In this document: positions 1-10,189 of the stretch, in pieces
Layout of the letters: each line of letters starts with the position of its first letter
How positions within the stretch are numbered: position 1 is the stretch's first letter
Assembly (NCBI GenBank): GCA_022414725.1
Contig: CM039462.1
Location: forward strand, 31,994,378 to 32,058,377
Direction of reading: 5' to 3'
From: Microglena sp. YARC
Taxonomy: Eukaryota; Chlorophyta; Chlorophyceae; Chlamydomonadales; Chlamydomonadaceae
Length of the DNA stretch: 64,000 bases
The notes under the pieces: model-generated
Told to the model about the DNA's origin: nothing
Database searches by the model: none
The model's input: the letters and a program-made list of their open reading frames with translations, nothing else
Made by a program: the position numbers and the translations under genes

Positions 1-120
1 TCTCACTCTTATCCCTGGACAGTTACATACATGCATGTGATGGGCGCATGCATACAGGATGAGCTCTCATGCGTAAATAATGCCGTACCTGATCTCCCCA
101 GGAACTTGTTGATCACATAC

Positions 121-206
121 CGGACGAGGGGATTGACTGGAGTAGAATGCGCGGGGACAAGCTGGTGCGCGAAGAACAGGCAACAGAGAAGGGCGAGAAA
201 GCGCAT
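121..206 (-). CDS. Possible first exon with signal peptide, partial gene
   Basis: Reading the minus strand from an ATG at 206, the first 20 or so residues (MRFLALLCCLFFAHQLVPA) form a good secretory signal peptide: a basic residue, a hydrophobic core and a small-residue cleavage region. The frame stays open to about position 9. A donor-like GTATGT at 120-115 would end the exon at 121, and a second GTACGG lies a little further on. The rest of the gene would lie outside the window to the left. No family is recognised and no downstream exon is visible, so this could be a chance ORF. Confidence 0.3.
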
Positions 207-1395
207 GAGGGCTGGGCTGGGGTGCCGTCAGGGAGAGGCTTGTGTTTGTGGGGTATGTATTTACCTTTGTTTCCTGGCCGCAAGCTGGATGAATAGGGGG
301 AAGGAGCTACAAATAGCGTACGAGTAAGAGGTGGAGGGTGGATGCAGCTTTCTGCTGAATGGGCTCGATTGGATTGTGGCGAGGGACGGAAAGGGTCGGG
401 ATCGTTGCCTGGGGAATTGCATGGAAAGCAGGCTTGACGATCAGATCGATGCAGCTGTCGAGACCATGGACAGCTGAGAGGCGGACACGTGCACGTGCCC
501 CCCTGCGTGAGTTAGCTGCTGCGTGCCCCCAAGAACCGCGATCGCGGGCGATCGCGATCGCAGGCCGAAGCGCGTAGCGAGTAGCGCGCCTCGTCGGAAG
601 GTCACTCTTTACACATGGCCACTCTTTTACACGTGGTCACTCTTTTGCTGCCACCTCACCGCTCACCTTCCAAACCATGAAATATAAGGAATTTAAGCCC
701 TTGTTGATAAGGGAACAGCTATACATTTTGGTTCGAGTCGCATGCTGTATAGCTTCACGATTTGCTGACTCGGTTTCTTTACGTACTCTCTCTACTGCAA
801 AATACCCCGCTTGCTCAGTGTCGGTAGCCTCGCTAGGTCGCCCTTACGTTATCCCAGGTCAGTATTCCCCCCATAGAAGTCAGTGCGCTAGCTGAAACAG
901 TGGCCATACCATAATACCAACCAGATCACCATACCAACCAGATCTTGGCTGACATCGTTACCGATCGAACTGAACCAGCAACCCAGCTCTCCCTCTCACG
1001 CTGCTCATCCACACCGTGCTTGCTTTCCAACTATCCGAGTAAGCGTAATGCTTTCTTTATTTATATCCCGCTCATGATGGGTATGCTACACATGCGCGCT
1101 CAGACAGGCTGTCGCGCATCAGCGCAAATTGATGGACAAATTGATGGATGCGAACGTTTCAACTCCAGTTTGGTGCAGTCCGCTCGGCGGGTTAGCTAGC
1201 GACGTTGTGGAGGGCAATGCATGATCGAGGCCTTAACCGTGTTGTATGCGAGCGTCGGCACGCTGATGCGAAGAAACTGCGCAGATGTCCAACGTGTTGG
1301 AGCACCCGCTGCCCGCTGCCCATCCCATTGTAAACTCTCTCTCTCCCCCCCTGCGGAAGGGACCCACCACCCCCAGGGGGGTACCCCTACAGCTG
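207..1395. other. Intergenic, no supported gene
   Basis: Short ORFs of 70-90 codons occur on the plus strand, but none shows a recognisable domain or splice structure. At 598-645 a short direct repeat (CACTCTTTTACAC-like) occurs three times. If the minus-strand exon at 121-206 is real, the stretch just right of 206 would hold its promoter; no clear TATA box was seen. Confidence 0.5.
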
Positions 1396-1516
1396 CTGCT
1401 CAGGTTGTTAAACAGGTTTCAGGTGTGAAACACCTGTTCAACAACTACATGTTTAACCTGCTGTACATAAACAGGTGTTAAACACCCTGAATCATCCTGT
1501 TTAACAACCGGAGCAG
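1396..1516. repeat. Foldback (inverted-repeat) element
   Basis: The left arm CTGCTCAGGTTGTTAAACAG (from 1396) is matched by the reverse complement of the right arm ending at 1516, with one or two mismatches. The interior holds a second inverted pair built on AACACCTGTT/AACAGGTGTT. The result is a 121 bp stem-loop, typical of a short foldback or MITE-like element. No convincing target-site duplication was found. Confidence 0.6.
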
Positions 1517-1914
1517 GGTGCAGGCTGCCGTTGGGATCCGAGTATGCATAGTACTCAGACTCTAACTGATGATAACTAGGCATTTGGTTACCAAGGTTCC
1601 CGTATAGCAGGCAGCCCCTGCCCCCGCCCTGCCCCTGTTCTCTCCAAGCCTGAAGCTGCCTCATCCAAGCCTGGAGCTGCCTCATCTGTTCCTCTCTTCC
1701 TATTGTGAACTTTCAGGGCATCCAGGTGGTCTAGACTTTCATGCATCCTATCCTGACCACCATCCCCTGGAGCATCTATCTCTCCAAGCACTCAACACCC
1801 AGCCCCCCTACCCACCATCCACCCTCACTCAGCTTCCCCCCACCACCCCCACCATGCACCCTCCACTGTCCACAAGCTGCCCCCGCCCCCCCCCCCCCCC
1901 CCCCCCCCACACAC

Positions 1915-1946
<32 letters not shown>

Positions 1947-2068
1947 ACACACACCATATAACAGTACTACCCACCCACCCACCCACCACACCCACTAACT
2001 TCACAAGCCCCAACTCCTGCTCCTGCAGCACCCGTGTTGTCTCGGCCCGTACCTACATAGCAGTACCC
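1517..2068. other. Low-complexity upstream region of the 2069 gene
   Basis: This stretch holds a C-rich segment, a poly-C run around 1880-1907 and a (CA)n microsatellite around 1910-1962, followed by CCCACC repeats. The minus strand is open over 1588-1791 with an internal DEAAPGLDEAASGL repeat, but that ORF has no recognisable family and probably reflects repetitive sequence. The promoter and 5' UTR of the gene starting at 2069 should lie here; no motif is clear. Confidence 0.45.
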
Positions 2069-5000
2069 ATGGCTGATGCGAATGCAGCAGATTGGGAGAA
2101 GGAACCGGAGAGCAGGGCCCTGTTGGCCCACCATGAATTCGTTGCTACTTACTCAGGCATTCTTAAGAGAGCTTGTATGTTCATGACCTCCCTTTGTCCA
2201 GACAAGTGCGACCACCCCAATGAATTTGGAATGTTTCAGGTAAGATTGCGATGTGTGTGTGTGGTGGTGGTGGTGGTGGCCGTGATTGGGGGGGTAGTGT
2301 GTGTGTGTGTGTGGTGGTTGTCCGGACAAGTGTGACCACCCCAATGAATTTGGAATGTTTCAGGTAAGATTGCGGTGTGTGTGAGGTGGGGTGGGGTGGT
2401 GGCGGTGATTGGGGGTTAGGTGTGTGTGGATTTGTGTTTGTGTGTAGTGTGTGTGGGTGTGTGTGGGGTGTGGGGTGGGTGGGGGGTGGGGGGGTGGGGG
2501 GTGGGGGGGGGTCCGGGGGAGGGGGGGGGGTCCGGACAAGTACGACCACCCCAATGAATTTGGGATGTTGCAGGTATGATTGTGATCACTGTTTATTTTT
2601 TGGGCTACGCGCAGCAGCTTCTAGACAGCTCGTTTCCCTATCTTGAGTTAACCCCGAAAGCTAGCTAGTGCGTCTGAAAGCTGATATGACAAGCATTCCA
2701 CTGCTGATTCAAGTATTGGGTTTTAGCCTGTGTCAGGCTATTGCAGCTGGCGGGAAGCTACCATGAGTGGCTCAAAAATGAAAAAGTAATTGTGATGTGT
2801 GTGTGGTGGTGGTGGTTGTCCGGACAAGTGCAACCGCCCCAATGAATATGGGCAGTTTCAGGTAAGATTTTGATGTGTGTGTGGTGGTGGTGGTCTGGAC
2901 ACGTGCGACTACCCAAATGCATTCGGAAAGTTTCATGTAAAATTGTGATCACTGTTTCTTTTTTGGGCTACGCGTAGCAGCTTCTAGGCAGCTCTGTACC
3001 CTGTCCTTCAGTTAACCCCGAATCTAGCTAGTGTGTCTGAAAGCTGATATGACAAGCATTACAATGCTGCTTCAAGTATTGGGTTTTAGTCAGTGTCTGG
3101 CTATTGGAGCTGGCGGGAAGCTACCATGAGTGGCTCAAAAATGAAATGGTGATTGTGATGTACTGATGTGTGTGTGGTGGTGGTAGTTGTCCAGACAAGT
3201 GCAACCACCCCAATGAATATGGGATGTTTCAGGCAAGATTGTGATTTATGTGTGTGGTAGTGGTGGTGGTGGTGGTGATTGGGGGGGTAGGGTGTGTGTG
3301 TGTGTGTGTGTGGTGGTGGTGGTCCGTACAAGTGCAACCACCCCAATGAATTTGGGATGTTTCAGGCAAGATTGCGATTTGTGTGCGTGGTAGTGGTGGT
3401 GGCGGCGGTGATTGGGGGGGTAGGGCGTGGGTGTGTGTGTGTGGTGGTGGTGGGCCGGACAAGTGCAACCACCCCAATGAATTCGGGATGTTTCAGGTAA
3501 GATTGCGATTTGTGTGTGTGGTAGTGGTGGTGATGGCGGTGATTGGGGGGGTTAGGGTGTGTGTGTGTGTGTGTGTGTGGTGGTCGTGTGTCCGGACAAG
3601 TACAGACCGCCCCAATGAGTTCGGGATGTTTCAGGTAAGATTGTGATGTGGTGTGTGTGGTGGTGGTGTGGTGCGGGGGGTGATTGGGGGGGTAGGGGTG
3701 TGTGTGTGTGTGTGTGTCTGGTGGGGGTGGTGGCGGGGGTGGGGGTGGGGGGGTAGGGGGGGGGTGGGGGACGGGGGTGGGGGGGTGGGGGGGGGGGGGG
3801 TATAATATTGGGGTTTGTGATGGGGAGGTGAAAGAGGGAGGGGTGATGTCAAAGTACACCATCGTACAGGCATCACAGACAAAACGTTATTGGGCCCAAA
3901 TTGAGATGTGCATGCGGAAAGTTGAACAGTAAGATACCGTACTGCTCTCAAAATTTAACGGTTTAAATTGACGGGAGCAACCGTCAAATCGTGGGCGTAC
4001 GGTAATATTACACAACGAAAAAACCGTCAAAATCGTTTTTTTTAGCCGATATTAGGTGCATCACTAGAATGCACATATCTCACTGCTCAGTGGGCCAAAC
4101 ACTACATCGTTTAGTGATACGAGATCCCTGGGACCGCCTGCATCTGTCTGCATATTCAGATTCCTCATCTGACAAAAATAATGAGTTTAGGAGCACAGAC
4201 TCTGTGGCCATCTTAACCACTTTCCTTGCTCCAATTGTTTGAATTAGGGCACACTGGAATGGGAAAGGTTAGAGGAGGTAAAAGGCTGACAGGTACAAAA
4301 AGAACAGGGGCAATATGGATAGGAAGGCAACATATATGTGCATTGGAGTGAAGTATACAGAATACGGTATGTGCATATTGTAGCCGTAGCAAAACGTTAC
4401 CTTGGTCCTTCTAGGTCGCTGAGCAATATAGGAACATACGTTATGCTTTTCTTTTTTCTGACATTAACTGAGCAAGAGATGATTTCAGGAGTTCATGAAA
4501 ACGATTGAATGTCTCATTCTAGTTATTTCAAAGAGTACCGGTAGTGTTATGCTGAACAAGATGTTGGGATCATTGCAGTATCATATATGTACACTCCTTC
4601 CAGGTCCTAGAACAGTGTACCCTAATATCCTTTACCATGAACCATGAACCAGTTGTAACATGATTAAGTACAAACGTTCAGTTGCATAAATGGATTTTAT
4701 TAAAATGGAAACCGTCAAATGTGTAACGTCAATTTATATTCCTATTAAAAAAAACGTCAATTGGAAACCGTCAATTTATAATACCCCCCCCAAAAAAGCC
4801 GTCAAATTTTGCAACCGTTAAATTTTGAGAGCAGTACGGTAATGCATGTTCATGGTGACTACTGCTAGCTTCGGCTTACTCGGTGGTGTCCTTAACTTCA
4901 CGTCATGTGAGTAACTGCATTACACGGATGTAACAATTTCAATTTCAATTTTAATTCATTTTCAGGGCTAAAGTAAACCTAAAACTCGAGGGGGGGGGCA

Positions 5001-8000
5001 AGAAAAAAAATATTTTGTACTTCCTGTTCGATATGGATAGAGAAGTGCAAGCAATAGTCGATAAAAAAGATCATGTCGATTACACCCACAGGCGGCCGAG
5101 ATAGAGGGGGGGGGGGGGGGGGAAGGGGTCCGGCCGTTTTCCCAACTTATTTATACTTTGTGTAACTCTTGCCAGTCCGTGCCAGTGCAAATTTTTGAGA
5201 GATAATTCATGTTCAGGGCTAAAGTAACTCTAGAACTGATACTAAATTTAACCCAAAGCTTATCTCACAAAAAAAAAATTGAGACTAAAACTGTGAAAAC
5301 TGCTGACACTAAAGCTAACACAAAATAATAATAATAATAATATAATAATAATAATAATAATAAAAAAAAAATATATATATATAATAATAATAATAATATA
5401 GACTAAAAGTGTCAAAAAAGCTGGCACTACAGCAAACACTAAAACTTAAAAGTAGGCACTGAAAATTGATGATCAAACTTTAACTTAAGCTTCTTCTAAA
5501 ACTTGCACTAAAACTTACACTGCTCCAACACCTGCGCAGGTTGAGCACTACCTGGCATGACCACTACAACCACCTACCACTAATACTACTCCTGCGCAGG
5601 TTGACCACTACTTCTACCTGGCATGACCACTACCACTACCTACCTACCACAACCGACCACAACCTACCACTACCACTACTCCTGCGCTGGTTGACCACTA
5701 CTTCTACCTGGCATGACCACTACCACTACCACTGCCACTACCTACCTACCACAACCTACCACTACTACTACTCCTGCGCAGGTTGACCACTACTACTACC
5801 TGGCATGACCACTACCACTACCTACCATAACCGAACACAACCAACCACTACCACTACTCCTGCGCAGGTTGACCACTACCTACCTACCACAACCCACCAC
5901 AGCCTACCACAACCTACCATGACCACTACTCCTGTGGAGGTTGACCACTACCACTACCTGGCATGACCACTACTCCTGCGCAGGTTGACCACTACCTACC
6001 TACCACAACCTACCATGACCACTACTCCTGCGCAGGTTGACCACTACCACCACCTACTTACCAATGCCTACCACGACCTACGACTACCCACATACCACTA
6101 CCTACCTACCACAACCTTCCACTAATACTACACAGGTCCACCATTACCTGGCATGACCACTACCTACCTCCCATTACCTGCCTACCATTATCCCTTCCTA
6201 CCACTACCTACCTACCTACCTATCACGTCCTACCACAACCTACCACAACCTACCACTACTCCTATGTAGGTTGACCACTACCACTACCTGGCATGACTAT
6301 TACCTACCTACCTACGTACCTACCTACCTACCTACCTACCTACCTACCTACCTACCTACCTACCTACCTACCTACCTACCTACCTACCTACCTACCTACC
6401 TACCTACCTACCTACCTACCTACCTACCTACCTACTACCTACCTACCTACCTACCTACCTACCTACCTACCTACCTACCTACCTACCTACCTACCTTACC
6501 TGCCTTACCTGCCTTACCTACCTTACCTACCTTACCTACCCTACCTACCTTACCTACCTTACCTACCTACCTACCTACCTACCTACCTACCTACCTACCT
6601 ACCTACCTACCTACCTACCTACCTACCTACCTACCTACCTACCTACCTACCTACCTACCTACCTACCTACCTACCTACCTACCTACCTACCTACCTACCT
6701 TACCTACCTACCTACCTACCTACCAACCTACCTACCAACCACGACGTACCACTACCACTACTCCTATGCAGGTTGACAACTACCGCTACCTACCAACCAC
6801 GACCTACCTACCACGACCTACCACGACCTACCTACCACGACCTTCCAACCACTACCTACCTACCACTACCTACCACTACCTACCTACCACTACCACTACC
6901 ACTACCACTACCACTACCACTACCACTACCACTACCACTACCACTACCACTACCACTACCACTACCACTACCACTGCCACTGCCACTGCCACTACCACTA
7001 CCACTACCACTACCACTACCACTACCACTACCACTACCACTACCACTACCACTACCACTACCACTACCACTACCACTACCACTACCTACCCCAACCTACC
7101 ACTACCACTACCACTACCACTACCACTACCACTACCACTACCACTACCACTACCACTACCTACCCCAACCTACCTCGACCTACCACTACCACTACCTACC
7201 ACAACCTGCCTCGACCTATCACTACCACTACCAGTACCTACCATAACCTACCATTACCTACCACTACCACTACTCCTACGCAGGTTGACCACGAACCCAG
7301 ACGAGTACGGTGACGAGCTGGCTCAGGCATACGGATGACATGAAGACTTACACTAAAGCATGTACTCATAATTGCACTGAAAGTAACACTGCTCCTGCCA
7401 CTACCCAGGTCCACCATTACCTGGCATGACCATTGTCTACCTACCTACCACTACCACCACCTACCTACTACAACCTACCACTACTACTACCCACCTACCA
7501 CGACCTACCTACCACGACCTACCACTACCACGACCAACCTACCACAACCTACTATGACCTACCACTACCACTACCTGACATGACCACTACCACTACCTAC
7601 TTACCACGACCTTTCACTACCACAACCCACCTACCACAACCTACCATGACCTGCGACTACCACGACCTACCTACCACAAAATATCACGACGTACCACTAC
7701 CACTACTTCTACGCAGGTTGGCCACTACCTGGCATGACCACTACCTACCTACCACAAAATATCACAACCTACCACTACCACTACTTCTACGCAGGTTGGC
7801 CACTACCTGGCATGACCACTACCTACCTAACACAAAATATCACGACCTACCACTACCACTACTTCTACGCAGGTTGGCCACTACCTGGCATGGGAGAAGC
7901 CAGGCGAGTACGGTGACGAGAAGGCCCAGGAGTACGGATACATAATGAAGCAGAAGGGCGAGGGCCAAGCCGAGATCTCGGCCAAGATCCGTGAACTAGC

Positions 8001-8142
8001 CGAGGGAGACAAAGTGAAGATTGTGTACGATCACGAGTACGTGACCAAAGGGGGCAGCAAGTTCCCTGGTCGTCCCATGAGGACCCTGGAGAAGCTGACT
8101 GAAGAGGAGTTCAAGGCTCTGTGTGCAACTCCTGCCATTTGA
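2069..8142 (+). CDS. Two-exon gene, conserved-looking 146-residue protein of unknown function
   Basis: Exon 1 is 2069-2239 (57 codons) and ends CAG before GTAAGATTG. Exon 2 is 7873-8142 (89 codons plus TGA) and follows the acceptor CTACGCAG. Both junctions are phase 0, so the frame is continuous. Exon 1 contains [15 protein letters not shown]. Exon 2 begins [20 protein letters not shown] and ends [10 protein letters not shown]. The protein is hydrophilic and charged, with no signal peptide or membrane segment, so probably a soluble intracellular protein. I do not recognise the family and assign no function. The 5,633 bp intron is extraordinary: many partial copies of the exon 1 end with its donor lie at the left, and many copies of the acceptor with the exon 2 start lie at the right. 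The exon choice rests on phase and on these being the only complete copies; RNA evidence is absent. Confidence 0.75.
2587..2788. mobile_element. MITE copy inside the donor array
   Basis: Terminal inverted repeats carry the family core AGCAGCTTCTAGRCAGCTC at the left and its complement at the right (GGGAAGCTACCATGAG). The element is flanked by ATTGTGAT at 2579-2586 and 2789-2796, an 8 bp target-site duplication. It encodes nothing. Confidence 0.7.
2950..3151. mobile_element. Second copy of the same MITE
   Basis: This is nearly the same length and sequence as the copy at 2587-2788, with the same ATTGTGAT duplication at 2942-2949 and 3152-3159. Identical flanks inside a tandem array suggest that one insertion was duplicated along with its array unit, rather than two independent insertions. 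Confidence 0.7.
3935..4841. mobile_element. Non-autonomous DNA transposon with 27 bp TIRs (Tc1/mariner-like)
   Basis: The left end TACCGTACTGCTCTCAAAAT and the right end are perfect inverted complements for about 27 bp. If the outer TA on each side is target duplication, the element begins CCGTACTGC, as in TA-inserting Tc1/mariner-type elements. Subterminal CCGTCAA motifs recur at both ends. No transposase ORF is present. It lies in the intron of the 2069-8142 gene. Confidence 0.7.
4842..5527. other. AT-rich intronic segment
   Basis: This segment contains degenerate short repeats (CACTAAAACT-type), an (AAT)n/(TAA)n microsatellite around 5325-5400, a poly-G run at 5106-5123 and two copies of TTCAGGGCTAAAGTAA (about 4963 and 5214). 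No gene is visible. Confidence 0.6.
6290..6745. repeat. (TACC)n microsatellite
   Basis: Nearly pure TACC/CTAC tetranucleotide repeats, with a short internal TACCT/TGCCT variant block at about 6493-6560. All reading frames are open here only because of the repeat. Confidence 0.95.
6880..7170. repeat. (CCACTA)n microsatellite
   Basis: Nearly pure hexanucleotide CCACTA repeats with a short CCACTG block around 6972-6990. It acts as part of the pyrimidine-rich acceptor half of the intron. Confidence 0.95.
7282..7338 (+). pseudogene. Degenerate longer copy of exon 2 start
   Basis: After a decoy acceptor TACGCAG, the sequence reads on as a diverged copy of exon 2 beyond the usual duplicated junction. 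It encodes [14 protein letters not shown] and then stop, against [14 protein letters not shown] in the real exon. It shows that at least one acceptor-side duplication took in some 60 bases of exon. Confidence 0.7.
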
Positions 8143-8241
8143 AAATACCCTGCCCCCCGTTGTTTACGATTTTGGGGGGGTCAGTTCACCAGTGCTTGTT
8201 TCTTCGACTGCCTTTCCTGATTTGAAGGTTGGGCTAGTCCC
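8143..8241. other. 3' UTR side of the 146-residue gene
   Basis: A short non-coding stretch after the TGA. It contains a copy of a dispersed repeat (GGGGTCAGTTCACCAGTGCTTGTT) that recurs at about 8725 and, diverged, at about 55040. No clear poly-A signal was seen. Confidence 0.4.
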
Positions 8242-8440
8242 TAGCTTTCCTTTTGAGCTACGAGCAGCAGCTTCTAGGCAGCTCCCTGAGCCAGCCACTG
8301 GGGCAAGCCGTGCGCTGTCAACAGAAGAGAAAATCTGGTCGTGTCTGCTTCAAGGTGCACTGGGCTGCATCAGATCTGGCTGACTAGCCAGTCAGGGGAG
8401 TTCCCTAGAAGCTGCTACTCGTAGCTGAAAATAAGAGCTA
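8242..8440. mobile_element. MITE with ~45 bp TIRs and 12 bp target duplication
   Basis: Inverted ends contain AGCTACGAGCAGCAGCTTCT and its near complement. The element is flanked by a perfect direct repeat TGGGCTAGTCCC at 8230-8241 and 8441-8452. The long TIR and long duplication resemble Mutator-type MITEs. It belongs to the family seen at 2587, 2950, 15795, 35255 and, in part, at 16605, 55800 and 63071. Confidence 0.75.
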
Positions 8441-9187
8441 TGGGCTAGTCCCTTTAGCCTATTTGGCTACCCCTTGACTGAAAAAATACATACATTCATG
8501 AAGAGACCATATACCGGTAGAGACATGCACCTGGAAGCTGACATGAATACATCATCAGCTTTTGCAGCAGTGAGCAGTCTTGCCGTCTTTGGGATAAGTT
8601 GCACATAGCCCCGAACGTAAATAGTGGCACTATACAAATGTGATGATGTACTTAACCTTGAACTTAACTTGAACTTGAATTATCTGTAAGCGCAAACGCA
8701 GGGCCTCCGTCATTAAAACGATTTGTTGGGGGCCAGTTCGTCAGTGCTTGTTTTCGTATTAGCCCCTCCTGAATCAAGGTTGGGCATGTCCCTTGAGCCT
8801 ATTTGGCTACCCCTGAAGTGTAATATCCACACACCGTGGTACTTGATCGCTCGCATTCTTGTTGGCTCAGACCATCTGAGGTCTTCCATGTGAGAGGAGG
8901 GCAGATTAGGATCTGAATTTAATTGAAACATGATTTTTATTTCCAGCCAAATCTGGGCTGCTCGCCGTCTTCCAATTTCAACACGTATGGAAATCAGGGA
9001 GCAACTAAGCGGATGAAATTTGCTTAGTGTGAGCCTTCGTCTCACGCAACCTGAGGATGCCAGACGACCGTTTCCGACTCGACTTGCACAGGTAGTCACC
9101 GCATATCATATTCTAGGCGGGCTCGAGACAAGTTAAATAAGAAGAATTTCGCATAAATAAGAAGAAGTTCGAAAGGCAATTGTTAGT
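8441..9187. other. Intergenic repeats, no gene
   Basis: Holds a second copy (8720-8815) of the dispersed repeat seen at 8170-8245, a TTGAAC-rich tail at 8650-8690, and a copy of the CTGGGCTGCTCGCCGTCTTCC repeat (about 8955) that recurs at 57369, 57725, 63240 and 63400. The minus-strand ORF at 8713-9099 runs through these repeats and is not considered a gene. Confidence 0.5.
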
Positions 9188-9253
9188 AATACGCTCTCAA
9201 ATATGGTCACAAAAATCATAGATGAATATGTAACCATATTTAGAGAGCGTATT
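9188..9253. repeat. Short hairpin element
   Basis: AATACGCTCTCAAATATGGT is followed after about 25 bases by its near-perfect inverted complement (one-base indel). This is a 66 bp MITE-like stem-loop without coding capacity. Confidence 0.65.
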
Positions 9254-10181
9254 TATGAGGGCGTCGGCGGGCGGCGGGCGGGAGTGGGATAGGTGCCGCT
9301 CGGTATGACGTGTCGACAGCCCGTTTATTTCACGAGCGCATCCTATTCTAACCCGGTTCTAACCCGTTGTTTTCTCGGGTTCACCCTCTGCACCCTACCC
9401 TAAACCGTAGATCCGACGGCCCCTGTTCTACTGGGCTCGTTGGTGGTACCACTCATACTTGATGCAGTAGCCGTCAAAACCACTGAACGCGCAACATTTT
9501 AGTGCTGATAGACTTCTAGGACCACTCGTACTAGCGGCAATTACAGAAGGAGGAGCCAGGGCAGCGGGTACAGGTAGGTGCGCAACTGGCGAATTTGAAA
9601 TCTCCGTGTCTTGATTCGTGTTCCTCGTATGTAATTTGGTGGGAATAGCACTTTCAAGCAAGTCAATGCAAGCAGATTCAACGAAGTTGCGCCAGTTTGA
9701 CGTTTCTAACATGTTGAAGTGGATCCGTATGCAATGATCGCTTTGTCGCGCGACCGGATACAATTGCCCCCCGCCCTGCCCCTGCCCCTGCCCCTGATAT
9801 TTGTAGGGGTCGCCTCGCATATTTGTAGGGGTCGCACGCGCACGGGTGCCACCCGGGTCGCAGCTGTGCGACCCCGCTGGTGCAACCCACCCGGATCTAA
9901 CTCTAGTACCAACCCAAATAAGTAGCAATCCAAATTGTCCAATTATGGTTGTCCTTGTCAACCCCCCGGTGTCCCTCCAATCCACTTTCTAGTTGGACGC
10001 GGGCAAGAACCAATCCATTGCTGTGCTGTGTGCTGAGGTTGCTACACCATACCTTTCGAGTTTGTCACCCCATACCAGCCCAAACTGACAGTCTGAACTA
10101 ACCCCCCCCCCACCCACCCACAAACACACACACACCTTTCCCCCATGCCTGATCCCAAACTGACAGTATGACCTGATCAGC
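9254..10181. other. Intergenic, no supported gene
   Basis: GC-rich in part, with a CCCCTG hexamer run at about 9775-9796 and a duplicated ATATTTGTAGGGGTCGC motif at 9797-9834. A minus-strand frame is open over 9428-9985, but it crosses these repeats in several frames at once and shows no domain. A short poly-C/CA stretch lies at 10101-10135. Confidence 0.45.
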
Positions 10182-10189
10182 ATCATGAT

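Larger units (their letters stand above)
2300..3640 (+). repeat. Donor-side array: tandem copies of the exon 1 end plus 5' splice site
   Basis: Eight additional copies of the last ~45 bases of exon 1 and its donor occur after the true junction. Donor-like dinucleotides lie at 2364, 2574, 2862, 2937, 3233, 3366, 3497 and 3635, separated by GTGTGTGGTGGTGG-type DNA. They still translate to variants such as [14 protein letters not shown], and the last copy is frameshifted. The copies at 3233 and 3366 have GC instead of GT. Most of the array is G/T-rich on the coding strand. Confidence 0.85.
5528..7872 (+). repeat. Acceptor-side array: tandem copies of 3' splice site plus exon 2 start
   Basis: About fourteen decoy copies of the CTGCGCAG/GTTGACCACTACC junction precede the true acceptor at 7872. 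They lie near 5537, 5598, 5689, 5780, 5871, 5939, 5986, 6037, 6270, 6771, 7281, 7410, 7721 and 7799. Most carry a TGA soon after the junction (CTGGCATGA), where the real exon has CTGGCATGG. The spacers are (CCTA)n and (CCACTA)n DNA, so the whole half-intron is pyrimidine-rich on the coding strand. Confidence 0.85.

Noticed and set aside
6271..7338. A 355-codon plus-strand ORF
   Set aside because: It is the translation of TACC and CCACTA microsatellites; only its last few codons resemble exon 2.
8713..9099. 128-codon minus-strand ORF
   Set aside because: It lies across dispersed repeats with copies at about 55040 and 57720.
9428..9985. 185-codon minus-strand ORF
   Set aside because: No domain, crosses CCCCTG and TAGGGGTCGC repeats, and two other overlapping frames are also open.
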